NCBI RefSeq assembly: GCF_033958435.1
Contig: NC_134147.1
Span: 48,106,001-48,170,000 of the forward strand
Length of the DNA: 64,000 bases
Direction of reading: 5' to 3'
DNA from: Carettochelys insculpta
Lineage: Eukaryota; Chordata; Testudines; Carettochelyidae
Part shown: positions 1 through 9,905 of the stretch, piece after piece
Layout of the letters: each line of letters opens with the position of its first letter
Position numbering within the stretch: position 1 is the first letter of the stretch
Translations under genes and position numbers: made by a program
Notes under the pieces: generated by a model
What the model was told of the DNA's origin: nothing
What the model saw: the letters and a program-made list of their open reading frames with translations, nothing else
Databases searched by the model: none

Positions 1-210
1 CACCAAGGCCTGGAGGACAACAGAATGGTAGCCCTTCCGATTCAGGTATCGTCCTCCACTGTGATGTGGGGTGTGGATGGGGATGTGAGTCCCATCCAGA
101 GCCCCGTAGCAGTTGGGGAAGCCCAGGGTGGCAAAGGCGGCGATGGTGGCATCTGGGTCCCCCAGCCTCACGAGCCTGTGTAGGAGCATGGCGTTGATGG
201 CACGCACAAC

Positions 211-379
211 CTGCAGAGAAAGCACATGGGACAGCACCAATGAGGGGTGAGCAGGGTGTGCGTGGCCCTGCCCTGCCCTGCCCTCCCCTGCCCTGCCCTG
301 CCCTCCCCTGCCCTGCCCTGCCCTCCTGTGCCTGGGCCCCCCTCCCCCTGCCCTGCCCTCCCCCTGTGGGTTCTCTTAC
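211..379 (-). other. Intron of transposase A with CCCTG minisatellite
   Basis: This 169-bp intron is inferred from GT...AG ends on the minus strand (GTAAGAG at 379, CTGCAG ending at 211) and from continuous family similarity on both sides. Its centre, about 266-358, is a (CCCTG)n array with CCCTCC variants. The transposon transcript would carry GGGCA repeats, which have the run-and-spacer form of a G-quadruplex. Element B has its intron at the equivalent protein position (5206-5503). Confidence 0.75.
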
Positions 380-840
380 CTCCATGAAGACAGCCCCGAT
401 GGTGGCCTTGCTGACACCAAACTGCTGGCCCACGGATCGGTAGCTGTCTGGAGTGGCCAGCTTGCAGACAGCAATGCCGACCCGTTTCTGCACTGTGAGG
501 GCACGCCGCATGGTGGTGTCCTGGTGCCTGAGTGCGGGGGTGAGCCACTGGCACAGCTCCATAAATGTCTGCCGGCTCATCCTGAAGTTCCTGAGCCAGC
601 GGTCGTCGTCCCACTCCCCAAGCACCAGCCGCTCCCACCAGTCGGTGCTGGTGGGGTAGCTCCACAGCCACCGGCGTGTGAGGCGGGGGGGGGGGGCGGC
701 GGGGTGCTGCAGGGGTAGGGGTTGAGCCCTGCTGCCCTGTGGGCATCTCCTCCTCTGGGGCAAGGAGGTGCTCAGCTGCCTCCCGCATGGCACGGAGCAG
801 GGCAAGCCCTGCTCCTGCCGGGAGGGCTGGGTGGACCTCT

Positions 841-841
<1 letters not shown>

Positions 842-871
<30 letters not shown>
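842..871 (-). repeat. CAG/CTG repeat encoding polyglutamine at transposase start
   Basis: There are ten CAG codons on the minus strand directly after ATG-GAC-CCC. Element D has a shorter, interrupted CAG/CTG run at the same position after MDPQ, so this is a length-variable feature of the family rather than a host polyQ gene. Confidence 0.85.
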
Positions 872-873
<2 letters not shown>

Positions 874-1239
874 GGGTCCATGACTGCGGCGCCCGGGGTC
901 TGTGTGCCTATGGCTCCTCAGACCGTGTGCTGTGCAGGCTGAGTGTGTCTGGGAGGGGCCCTTTAAGGGAGTGGCTAGCTGTTGCCCCGGAAGTGCTAGT
1001 CCGCCCTGTGACCCTGTCTGCAGCTGTGCCTGGCATCCCTATTTCGATGTGTGCTACTTTGGCGTGTAGACGTTCCCTCGCTGCGCCTATTTCGATGTTG
1101 GGCTGCGCAACGTCGAAGTTGAACATCGACGTTGCTGGCCCTGGAGGACGTGTAGCCGCTATTCATCGAAATAGGCTATTTCGATGTCGCTACTTCGAAA
1201 TTAGCTACTTCGATGTAGCATGCACGTGTAGACGTAGCC

Positions 1240-2675
1240 AATGAGGTTTATCACTTAGGTGTACAGGAAAAAGCCCTGGACTCCAGCACTGCAGATCCTG
1301 CAGAGTAAAACCTGTGCGGGTACAGAAGAGAGGAAATCCTGCCTCCCGGCCTCATACATAGTAGTCAGAATGGATTTATGCCATGTTCAGCCTCTTTCCT
1401 AGGAAATTCCATCCAAAACCACAACAACGGATCATTTGGATGTCATGTAAAACTCATCAAAATATCAAGAAATACCTAAGTTAGGGAGGCAGAGATGCAC
1501 CCTGCTGTGTCTCTTGTGTACATACATTTTGATGCAGGCTGTGTGTATACTGTCACTGCGCGTGGGAGTCCAGGTAGTCACGTTTAAAGCTGTCTGAAAG
1601 AGCAATCACATAGATACAGTCATTTTCCCAGATGTCCATACTTGGAGAGTGGCAAATATCTCAAGGCAGAGCTCAGCTTCTAGCAAGAGTAGCTCCTGTA
1701 TCTCTGCCAGGTTTCAACCAGCATTTTTGCTGCAGTTCTTTTGCTGTGGTAAGGGTGTTGTTTTTAAAACGGTGTCTGGTTTTTAAGTGGGAAAAGTTCA
1801 TTTGCTTTCCCCTTTCCTGTAACTCACATTGCTGAAGTGATTTTGCAAAGTAAGCAAAAGCCCATAGCACCTCATATGGAAATTTTTAACACAAAAGGTG
1901 GATGTTTTGGAAAGTCACTGGCATATGTCAAAATAAAGGTTTGCAACTTTCTTAAAGCTGGGAAATGTGATCGAGTTCTCTGTAATTTAATACTATCTGT
2001 TTAGAAAAGGTGGTCTCTTTTAAATGTTTCCACAGCCTTAAAAAGTCTGCTCTTTGCCTTTCTGAAATATGATTTATTTCTATTTTAATTCACTTAAAAG
2101 ATATCTATGCATTGTATACAAAATGGTGCATCAGACCTCCCAAAACACTCCCTGATTAAAATACCAGGCTGTGCTCCCTGAGTATTTACATATAAGACAG
2201 CTGCAGGTCCCATTCCAAATTATATGTGCTTACTGAAACCAGATCTAAAGTGGATAGAACTTAAGATCACAGGATTGTATTAATTTTAATGTTCCCAAGA
2301 TTAGTCAGAATTTTTTAAGCAAATCATTCGTTTACTTGAATCCTAGCTTCACATTAGAGATATTGGTCGTTCAGAGATTTTAAATTAAATTTGGATTCTT
2401 TTACTACTGAGGATTATACTTTCTGATGAAAGGGGCTTTATGTTAACTTCAATAAAGTTTTGCTTCCTGAATATCTTCTTGCTTGGTGCTTTTTAATGCA
2501 ATGGGATTATTTTGTGGTGTCCCTATAGCTTGGAGCTACATGTTGAATATCAAGATGCCAGTCAGCAAGCAAGCTGTGTTTTTAATTTCTATCCTGACTG
2601 TTCCACCACTGGTCCCTTCAAACCTGCACACTAGAAGATTCCCTTTCCTGCCCTGCCAATCTAACCAGACATGTT
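1240..2675. other. Unassigned non-coding DNA
   Basis: AT-rich sequence without long ORFs, recognisable repeats or RNA genes. Short ORFs on both strands show no family similarity and no coding character. Confidence 0.5.
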
Positions 2676-3111
2676 GGCCATGTCTACACTAGCCAAAAAC
2701 TTCGAAATGGCCGTGCAAATGGCCATTTCGAAGTTTACTAATGAAGCGCTGAAATACATATTCAGTGTCTCATTAGCATGCGGGCGGCTGCAGCACTTCA
2801 AAATTGATGCGGCTCACCTCTGCGCGGCTCATCCAGATGGGGCTCCTTTTTGAAAGGACCCCAGCTACTTCGAAATCCCCTTATTCCTATCTGCTCATGG
2901 GAATAAGGGGACTTCGAAGTAGCCAGGATCTTTTCGAAAAGGAGCCCCACCTGGACGAGCCGTGAGGCTGCAAGCCATGTCAATTTCGAAGTGCCGCGGT
3001 CGCCCGTATGCTAATGAGGCGCTGAATATGTATTTCAGCGCTTCGTTAGTAAACTTCGAAATGGCCATTTGCATGGCCATTTCGAAGTTTTTGGCTAGTG
3101 TAGACGTAGCC
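2676..3111. mobile_element. Palindromic Harbinger-like MITE, copy 1
   Basis: The element starts GGCCATGTCTACACTAGCC and ends with the near inverse GGCTAGTGTAGACGTAGCC. The whole 436 bp folds back on itself: the arms share TTCGAAATGGCC, a block with GCGCTGAA and CATTAGCATGCGGGCG, and GGGGCTCCTTTT, and they meet at a centre near 2890 (CCTTATTCC / GGAATAAGG). There is no coding capacity. Ends of the form GG(C/T)(C/T)NTGTCTACAC resemble those of elements A, B and D here, so mobilisation by a Harbinger transposase is likely. Flanks are gtt and ttt, so a 3-bp TSD is not clear. Copies 2 and 3 are at 61166 and 62360. Confidence 0.85.
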
Positions 3112-3224
3112 TTTGTGTTATAAAATAAGAGAGTAAAAGGTTGAATTGCCAGGGCACCCTTATAGCTACAAGTTACTCTCATTACTGCTAAGAGAAAAAG
3201 CAAACATTAACTAAAGAAGGATAA

Positions 3225-3560
3225 TATAATTAATGACAGTCAACATGGGCTTATGGAAAATGGGTTCTCTTCAACTAACACCTTTTCCCCCAACAAAGTT
3301 ACAAGTTTGATAGGTAAAGTTAATATTGTTGATGTAATGTGCTTAGACTTCTGTAAGGCATTTGACTTAATACTGCATGACATTTTTATTAAAAACTAAA
3401 AAGAAACTTAATAGAGCACTGTTGAAGGGATTAAAAGCTAACTAAATAGCAAGTCTGAAAATGTAGTTGTAAAAACATAATCTTCATTCAACAGGTGTCT
3501 TTCTAGTGGGATCCTGGCATTATCTTTCCTTGACCCTACACTATTTAACATTTTTATAAG
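3225..3560 (+). pseudogene. Degenerate LINE reverse transcriptase fragment (CR1/L2 group)
   Basis: Conceptual translation across shifts gives family-like pieces in the right order: NDSQHGLMENGFSSTNT (the QHGF region), then VDVMCLDFCKAFDLILHD, which matches RT motif A (D-F-x-K-A-F-D), and later VGSWHYLSLTLHYLTFL, corresponding to GSVLGPTLFN. Several stops and small deletions break it. It has no 3' end and is an old inactive fragment. Its nearest relative in this window is the LINE at 44850-47215. Confidence 0.6.
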
Positions 3561-4106
3561 TGTCCTGGGAGGAAATAATAATAATAAGGTGTATTTACCC
3601 TTCTAAAGATACAAAATATACAGTCCATGCCTTTATCAAGCATTTAAAAATCACTTCATTTCCCCAGCACTGGATGGGATTAGATTAAAAGTAGAGCAAT
3701 GTATTTACTTAATTTAAAAAATGGGTTTTAAGTGAGATCATGTATAAAAGATATAGATTGAAATTATTACAAATAAACATGAAACAGGCTTTCTAACCAT
3801 AAACAGTTTAACAAGCTATTGCCTAGGTCTCAGGTAAGATTCTTGCCAGATGCTTCCACCAGCAATATGGCTGAAAATCCATGTGGTCAGGATCTCTCCC
3901 CAAAGACAAAAGCACTCATTTTTATTTCTTATGTTAAAAGATGACTAGGTTCTTTCTTTCAGTAAATGTCTGACATAGATTTTTCTGAATGTTACCCCTA
4001 ATGTAGTGGTCACCCAAGCTGTGAGGAAGGAGACATGGAGTCTGATGGAGCAGGAAATTCCAAGATGGTTTCTTTTCCTGCTGGTGTTTGCTATAATGCA
4101 AAATGA
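3561..4106. other. Unassigned AT-rich DNA
   Basis: Nothing is recognisable between the LINE fragment and the next CR1-type 3' end. Confidence 0.5.
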
Positions 4107-4424
4107 TAAGAACATAAGAACAGCTGTACTCATTCAGACCAATGATACATCAAGCCCAGTCTCCAGCTTGCTGACAGTGGCCAATGCCAGGAACTTCAAA
4201 GGCAACAGATGGGACAGATAACCAATTGAGCCATACCCTGTCACCCATTCCCAGCTTCTGGCAAAAGCTAGGGACATTTTAGACCATGGTTTTGCATCCC
4301 TCACCATCCTAGTTAATTGTCACTGATGGGCCTATCCTCCATGAACTTATCTAGCTCTTTTCTGAACTTTGTTGTAGTCTTGGCCTTCACAACATCCTCT
4401 GGCATGGTTTCATAGGTTCACTCT

Positions 4425-6618
4425 GGCCATGTCTACCCAGTCAAGATCTTCCGGAAGAAGATCCTCCAGAAGCCGTCTTCTGGAGGACCATCTTCTGGAA
4501 GATTGCGTCCACATGTAAAACACGGTCCAAAAGAGCTACCTCTTCTTCAGGAAGAGCATGTCTACACAGCCATGGATGCTCTTATGGAAGAACAGCTCAG
4601 GAAATGCCATGGACCGGGTAACATGGATGGAAACTCCTTCCAGGACTGCCAGCACGCCACTTTAAAGGGCTGCTCCCAAATAGACCCTCCCTGCACATGC
4701 TACTGGGGCCTGCCATGCTGCTCACAGCAAGGCTGAGCCTGTCGCTGGTCCTGACCCTCACCCCTGTGAGTCATGGACCCCCAGCAGCTGCAGACCCGCA
4801 GGGTCACCCTCATTCACCTGCTGGCCATCCTGCTTGTGGCCCTCCTCAGCCTTTTATGGGGAGTAGAGCTGGGTCCAGGGGTCCCAACCCTCCACGGCCC
4901 CTGCTGCACCTCCCACAGGCTATCTGGTGTGTGTGGACCCACCCTGCGAGTTCCAACTGGTGGGGCAGGGTGGTCCAGGCCAAGTGGGACAATGGATGCT
5001 GGTCGCAGAACCTCCGAATGAAGAAAGACACCTTCATAGAGATCTGCAACTGGCTCGCTCCTATTCTCTGATGCCAGGACACCTGGATGCAGCCAGTCCT
5101 CCCAGTGGAGAAGTGCATGACCATCACCATATGGAAGCTGGTCACCCCATTCAGCTACTCTCTCTCGGGATGGGCAAGTCCACTGTTAGGGCCATCAACC
5201 TCAAGGTAAGGCATGCGCCACACCCTGCCCCAGCAAGGGGAGTGGGCCACATGGCATGGGGCACCATTGGGGCTGTGGGCAGGGGTGTGAGAGGGTGGGC
5301 CAGGGGAGGCAGGGAGGTTTAGCCCCAGGGGACCATGACACTCCACCCATACATAGTCCCGCTGCTGAAGGGGCAGCCCCATGGGGTGGGGGGAAGCAGA
5401 GAGCACAGCAGGGAGGGAAGGGGGTCCAGCGATGGAGCTCAGGGAGAAGGCAGGGGCACCTCTGTGCATGCCCACGAGTGTGCTTGGTCTCTGTCCCCTA
5501 CAGGTCATGAGAGCCATCAACCAGGTGCTGCTGCAGAGGCTCATGCACATCAGGGGCCTGAACGTGGCCATCACAAGGTTCGCCAACCTTGGCTTCCCCC
5601 AGTGCTTTGGAGCAATCGATGGTATCCACATACTGATCATGGCCCCAGCCCACAGTGCCAGCCAATATGTGAACCGCAAGGGCTACCATTCTATTGTGCT
5701 CCAGGTAGTGGTGCACCATCAAGGCCGGTTTATGGACATTTATGTGGTCTGGCCAGGCTGGGCGCATGACATGTGAGTGTTCAGGAACTCTGCCCTATAC
5801 CACAGGATGGAGACCAGTACCTACATCCACCAATGGGAGCACGCCATCGGGGACATCGCCCTTCCACTCTGCATGGTGGGTGACCCGGCATACCCCCAGC
5901 AACCCTGGTCTATGCGGCCATACTTAGGCAACCTCACCCCCTCCCAGGAGCTCTTCACCAGTCAGCTAACATGGGCATGCTACTCTGTGGAGTGTGCCTT
6001 CAGCTGCTTGAAGGTGAGATTTAGGTGCCTCTTCATGAGCCTTGATGTCAGGGTGAAGAACATCTCCCAGGTCATGGGGGCCTGTTGTGCCCTCTACAAC
6101 TTCATGGAGGCACATGAGGAGACCTTCCCCTAGGGCTGGATGGCCGAAGCTCCCCAGATACGAGCAGCCTGCCACGGTCCCCAACCACCAGGTCACCTGT
6201 GACAGGGTACATGTCTGGGAAGCACTCTGAGGGGCTTTTGCCTGACAGGAGAAATGACCCTCACCTGGGCATCCCCCACAGGCCCCACACGCCCATCCAC
6301 CCCTCACGATCCTCCCTACAAAATCAGGGACACAGAGGGTGTAGAAATGATAGAGAACTGTATATGTGGGGTCATTAAATGGAGGTGGGGTGGGCATTTC
6401 AACGTGAGTGGGGGGATGGGGATGGAGATGGGAGGCACTACTCCAAGGAGAGGGTAGAGGGCAGCAAGACCTGGCAACTGCGGGTGCCCCTCCCACACCA
6501 GGTGCGTGGTCTCCATTGGGGCACGGAAGGGCCCAGGAGCACAGGGAGTTAGGGGTCTGGGGCTGCGGGTTTTCAGCGCAGCCTTGTTTCAGAAGATCTT
6601 TAATGTGTTGACGTGGCC
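4425..6618 (+). mobile_element. Complete PIF/Harbinger transposon B (2194 bp)
   Basis: The left terminus GGCCATGTCTACCC is followed by AGTCAAGATCTTCCGGA. The right terminus, reverse-complemented, reads GGCCACGTCAACACATTAAAGATCTTCTG. The inverted repeats match over about 30 bp. Both sides carry a 3-bp target duplication, tct (4422-4424 and 6619-6621), as expected for Harbinger, and the insertion splits a CR1-type LINE cleanly. Inside is one two-exon transposase gene. No second ORF resembling the Myb-like DNA-binding partner of PIF/Harbinger elements is visible. Confidence 0.93.
4773..6133 (+). pseudogene. HARBI1-like Harbinger transposase (element B), two exons, inactivated
   Basis: The start is ATG at 4773 (MDPQQLQ), the same opening as in elements A and D. 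The family frame (THPASSNWWGRVVQAKWDN) is shifted relative to this start. It has a TGA at 5069-5071 and another shift before LGMGKSTVRAINLK. The GTAAGG donor is at 5206 and the ccctacag acceptor at 5503. Exon 2 (5504-6133) is nearly whole: FPQCFGAIDGIHILI gives catalytic Asp 1, VWPGWAHDM gives Asp 2, and YSVECAFSCLK gives the Glu. VGDPAYP is also kept. One TGA at 5774-5776, right after the second Asp region, breaks exon 2; it looks like CGA to TGA decay. All three catalytic acids remain, so loss of function seems recent relative to the domain's preservation. Confidence 0.9.
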
Positions 6619-6695
6619 TCTGTGTGGTATGAAGAAATACTTCCTTTTGTTTGTTTTAAACCTGCTGCCTATTAATTTTATTGGGTGATCCTCTA

Positions 6696-7026
6696 TTAAT
6701 GGTAGTCCATCGATCTGATGATGAGAAATCTGTGCAGATCATCTGTTATTGGTCTCATGGTGTGCTCTCTGGTGACTGTATAAGCCAATTCTAGAGATGC
6801 ACATTTTGCCACAGATGGTGCTTGGGAAGTTTGCAATCTGTGGGCTGTGCATTGCTGATGCTCTGTGATGTCGTTCGCGTGCCTCTTGTAGACGCCGGCA
6901 GCGGTCTTCCTCAAAGGCAATGCAGGTACTTCTGACTGTTGCATACCACTGTGTTCTGTCACTGGCAGCGTCCTCAAGGTCCCCAGGTTTGATACTGCTG
7001 TACTGCAGATTGGCTTTGATGGTAAA
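6696..7026 (-). mobile_element. 5'-truncated LINE insertion (331 bp) with 13-bp TSD
   Basis: GGGTGATCCTCTA occurs at 6683-6695 and again at 7027-7039 as a perfect direct duplication. The sequence between is unrelated to the CR1-type host on either side. Minus-strand reading gives the C-terminus of a LINE ORF followed by a short 3' UTR of about 40 bp that ends without a poly(A) tail. The family corresponds to the LINE at 8560-9905 and 59440-61095. Confidence 0.9.
6739..7024 (-). pseudogene. LINE ORF2 C-terminal tail with zinc-finger motif, open but 5'-truncated
   Basis: From 7024 to the stop at 6741-6739 the minus strand has one open frame of about 94 codons that starts inside the protein, without its own start codon. 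The first part (TIKANLQYSSI...LEDAASDRTQW) is the segment after the RT thumb that reads tLKa..k.c.I...wE..A.DR..W. The end contains CGKMCISRIGLYSHQRAHH, a C-x3-C...H-x3-H finger characteristic of the tails of this non-LTR group. No stop or shift interrupts it, so the insertion is young compared with its neighbours. It cannot be expressed as an enzyme because the endonuclease and RT are missing. Confidence 0.85.
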
Positions 7027-7215
7027 GGGTGATCCTCTACTGCTTGTGTTAAGTAAGTGTTATTTACTACTTCTTATATTTACTTTCCATACACTTGTCA
7101 TGATTGTATAGACCTTGATCATACCTCCTCTGACTTGTCTCCTTGCAAGCCCAAAAAGTCCCAGTCCATAAGGCAGCTGTTCTATAGCCTGAGTTAATCT
7201 GCTCCTGCCCATTCC

Positions 7216-7561
7216 ATTGTAAATGAATGGCCAATTATCACGTGTTTGCCAATCAAATCTGATTAATTTTGACTGGAAGAGTCAGTTTGTCATTTGTCTG
7301 GGAGAAACCAGATCTCCCCCTCCCCATGAAAGTCTGGGGAATTTATTTTACTCTTCCATTTCCTTCACACATGTATGGTCCCTTGGGCATTTACCACACA
7401 TATACCGTGCAGGAATAAAAATGATCAGTGTGTTGTCAGTTTTCCAATAATACCTTACATGACATATTATCTGATAGTTTGTCACTAATGAATTGGGGTG
7501 CACTGAATTGGCCAGTCACTGGAATACATTTCTGGGAGACCCTTCCCTCTGACAGTGGGTT
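7216..7561. other. Unassigned DNA
   Basis: Short spacer between two antisense CR1-type copies; nothing recognisable. Confidence 0.45.
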
Positions 7562-8492
7562 ATCATAGAATCATAGAGCTGGAAGGGACCTCAGGAGGTC
7601 ATCTAGTCCAGCCCCCTCCTTCAATCAGGGTAAACCCCAACTAAGTCATCCCAGCCATGACCTTAGCAAGCCGGGACTTAAAAACCGCTAGGGATGGAGA
7701 ATCCACCACCTCTCTAGGCAACCCATTCCAGTGCTTCACCACCCTCCTGGTGAAGTACTTTTTTCCTAATATCCAACCTACTCCTCTCCTTCTGTAACTT
7801 CAGACCATTGCTCCTTCTTCTGCTATCTGACACCACTGAGAAGAGTTTCTCACCATCCTCTTTAGAGCTCCCCTTCGGGAAGCTGAAGGCTGCTATTAAA
7901 TCACCCCTCACACTTCTGTAAACAAGCCAAAATCCCTCAGCCTATCCTCATAGGTCATGTGCTCCAGCCCCTTAATCATTTAGTTGCCCTCCGCTGAACC
8001 TGCTCCAGCACATCCACATCCTTTTTATACTGGAGGGCCCAAAACTGGACGCAATATTTCAGATGTGGCCTCACCAGTGCTGAACAGAGGGGAACAACCA
8101 CTTCTCTAGATCTGCTCAAAATGCTCCTCCTAATGCACCCCAGTATGCTATTAGCCTTCTTGGCTACAAGGGCACACTGTTTACTCATATCCAGCCTTTC
8201 ATCCACCATAACCCCTAGGTCCCTTTCTGTTGTATTGCTGCTTACTCTGTCAGTCCCCAGCCTATAACAATGCTTGGAATTCTTCTGTCACAAATGCAGG
8301 ACTTTACACTTCTCCTTGTTCAACCCATCAGATTTCTTTTGGCCCAGTCCTTCAATTTATCCAGGTCACTCTGGATCCTATATCTACCTTCCAATATATC
8401 TACCTCTCCCCCAGCTTGACGTCATCCGCAAACTTGCTGAGGTTGCAATCCAGTCTCTCAGCCAGGTCATTAATAAAGATGTTGATCTCTAA
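7562..8492 (-). mobile_element. CR1 LINE, 5'-truncated, antisense
   Basis: The plus strand starts ATCATAGAATCATAGAG, the reverse of the octamer-type 3' end of CR1, then GGAAGGGACC and AGGAGGTCATCTAGTCC, the classic CR1 3' UTR. The minus strand then gives the RT C-terminus: [30 protein letters not shown] and [14 protein letters not shown]. Upstream near 8420-8490 it has INIFINDLAERLDC and KFADDVKLG, where ADD is RT motif C. Small indels disrupt the frame (for example after VKLGE), so it is dead. It ends abruptly around 8492, the usual 5' truncation. Confidence 0.92.
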
Positions 8493-8559
8493 TGACAAAC
8501 ATGTTGCTACACACATCTGTTCTGCTGTGGGAAGTCACCTGGGCTCCTAGGACTGCTGT

Positions 8560-9905
8560 CAGGTTGAAGACCATGGACTGCTAGACCAGGTTTAGCAATG
8601 GCTAAACATGACTACCTTATGAAGCTTCCAAAGAAGGGCAACCTGAAGGAATGCAAGAACTGGAGGGACATCATGTTACTGTTTATTCCAGGGAAAATGT
8701 TCAATAGGATTCTCTTGGAAAAAATTAAGACAGAAATTAATAGCTCAGGGAAGAACAGTCTGGCTTCTGAAGTGAGAGATCTTATAAAGACCAAGTAGCA
8801 ACTCTCAGATTAATCTTACAACAGTCACTTGAGTAGAACTTCCCACTGTACATAACCTTCGTAGACTTCATAAAGCCTCTGACAATGTTAATAGAGACAC
8901 TTTGTGGAAACTGCTGCTACACCGTGGCATCCCATCCAAAATTATTAACCTGATCTGTTCAACATATGAACCCTCAATATACCTAGTTGTTCACAATGGT
9001 GTTTTGACAGAATCCTTTAGCACATTCTCAGGAGTGTGACAAGGGTTGCTTATTGTCACAATGGACTGGATTGTGAGCAGGACAACAGATGGTCATCAAC
9101 ATGGCGTTCAGTGGACACTTTTCAAACAGCTAGAGGTTGTTGATTTTGCTGATGATGTCACTCTCCTTTCACACCAATGTGATAGCATGGAAGAAACAGT
9201 TGCAACACTAGACAAAACTGCCTCAATGACTGGACTGAGCAATAACAAGAGAAAGACCAAAACAAGGAGGATCAACCAGTCCAACAATGCCATCACACTG
9301 GGAGGGGATGACCTGGAACATATAGAGCAGTTCACCTACTTGGGGAATATTATGGGCAGAGACAGAAGAAGACACAAGGATATGATGCCAGGATAGGGAA
9401 AGCAACAGCTGCATTCAAGACTGTTCATCACAAATGGAGTTTGCAAATAATATCTGTGAAGACAAAACTGCAGATATCTTCAACACAAATGTGAAGAGTG
9501 TGCTCTTTTATGGATGTGAGACCTGGCATACTAAAAAGTTGTCAAATCAGACGATACAGACATTCACAAACAGATGCCTGAGGTACATCCTTCACATCAA
9601 ATGGCAAGACTTTGTCACACATAATGAGCTTTGGAACAAAGCAGTACAAGAACCACTTGATGTTCAAATCAAGAGAACAAAGTGGGGATGGCTAGGCCAC
9701 ACTCTCAGAAAACCATCATCCAGCAAAGTCCACCAAGCTCTCAAATGGAACCTGCAAGGGGAACGCAGAAGAGGAAGAACTCGGAGAATGTGAAGAAGAT
9801 CTACTGAGATTGAGGGACAACTGGGGTACTCCTGGAGTCAGCTAGAAGTTTTGCCCTGAGACAGAGTGAAGTGGAGGAGACTAGTAGATGACCTATGCTT
9901 CACTC
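8560..9905 (+). pseudogene. Degenerate LINE RT of the craniofacial-development-protein-2-like group
   Basis: Family-like blocks follow in order on the plus strand: LMKLPKKGNLKECKNWRD and PGKMFNRILLEKI (RT region 0-1), SYKDQVATLRLILQQSLE, a decayed motif A (TFVDFIKPLTM), then VVDFADDVTLL with motif C (ADD), GLSNNKRKTK, EQFTYLGNIMGRD, SVLFYGCETWHTKKL, and GWLGHTLRKP at the C-terminal side (to about 9790). Stops and frameshifts occur throughout, including TGA at the motif A side. The RIGLYSH-type tail found at 6739-7024 is missing here. The copy is inactive and has no clear 5' or 3' terminus. Confidence 0.8.

Larger units (their letters stand above)
1..881 (-). pseudogene. HARBI1-like Harbinger transposase (element A), partial, frameshifted
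   Basis: This encodes the DDE nuclease of a PIF/Harbinger transposon, which cuts and pastes its own DNA. On the minus strand the start codon is at 881-879 (MDP followed by ten Gln). After a C-rich tract near 684-696 the frame changes; the family-like sequence then runs open from about 665 to 380 (STDWWERLVLGEWDDDRW, later VGQQFGVSKATIGAVFME). A GTAAGA donor lies at 379-374 and a ctctgcag acceptor at 218-211. Exon 2 starts at 210 with VVRAIN and continues to the window edge with FPNCYGALDGTHIPIH and NRKGYHSVVLQAL. The Asp in GALDGTHI is the first catalytic Asp of the family. The second Asp and the Glu lie outside. The homopolymer slip before residue 75 or so probably inactivates this copy unless it is an assembly error. 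Confidence 0.85.
1..1239 (-). mobile_element. PIF/Harbinger DNA transposon A, 5' part, cut by window edge
   Basis: The right boundary is the element's 5' end: read on the minus strand it begins GGCTACGTCTACACGTG at 1239, the same terminus as element D at 56505. From there the minus strand holds a leader of about 360 bp almost identical in order to that of element D, then a transposase start codon at 881, an intron, and the first half of the nuclease domain up to base 1. The 3' half and the other terminus lie outside the window, so the TSD cannot be tested; the right flank reads aat. Many TTCGAA/TCGATG words mark the terminal 200 bp. Confidence 0.85.
4107..7215 (-). mobile_element. CR1-type LINE 3' region, antisense, split by two insertions
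   Basis: On the plus strand it opens with the reversed 3' end ATAAGAACATAAGAACAGC, then text matching the reverse complement of the LINE 3' end at 47150-47215 (TCAGACCAA, the stretch around AGCCCAG). It runs 4107-4424, resumes 6619-6695 (CTTCCTTTTGTTTGTTTTAA) and again from about 7040 to 7215. The gaps are exact insertions: Harbinger element B with a tct duplication and a LINE tail with a 13-bp duplication. Removing both restores one continuous LINE 3' UTR/ORF end. It is 5'-truncated and non-coding now. Confidence 0.8.

Noticed and set aside
168..881. Minus-strand ORF of 237 codons as one intact protein
   Set aside because: Only its beginning is the true frame; after the C tract it reads the transposase out of frame and through the intron.
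768..1244. Plus-strand ORF of 158 codons with a run of Leu
   Set aside because: It is the opposite strand of the polyglutamine start and leader of Harbinger transposase A; the Leu run is the CTG reading of the CAG repeat.
2676..3203. Coding potential in palindromic MITE (MAISKFTNEALKYIFS-type frames)
   Set aside because: The same peptide appears in all MITE copies and on both strands because the DNA is palindromic; there is no protein family match.
4006..4221. Small plus-strand ORF of 71 codons
   Set aside because: Its second half is the reverse complement of a CR1-type LINE 3' end.
4773..5021. Secreted or membrane protein from a hydrophobic N-terminus (LLAILLVALLSLLWG)
   Set aside because: This is the out-of-frame start region of the decayed transposase B; the family frame lies in the next reading frame.
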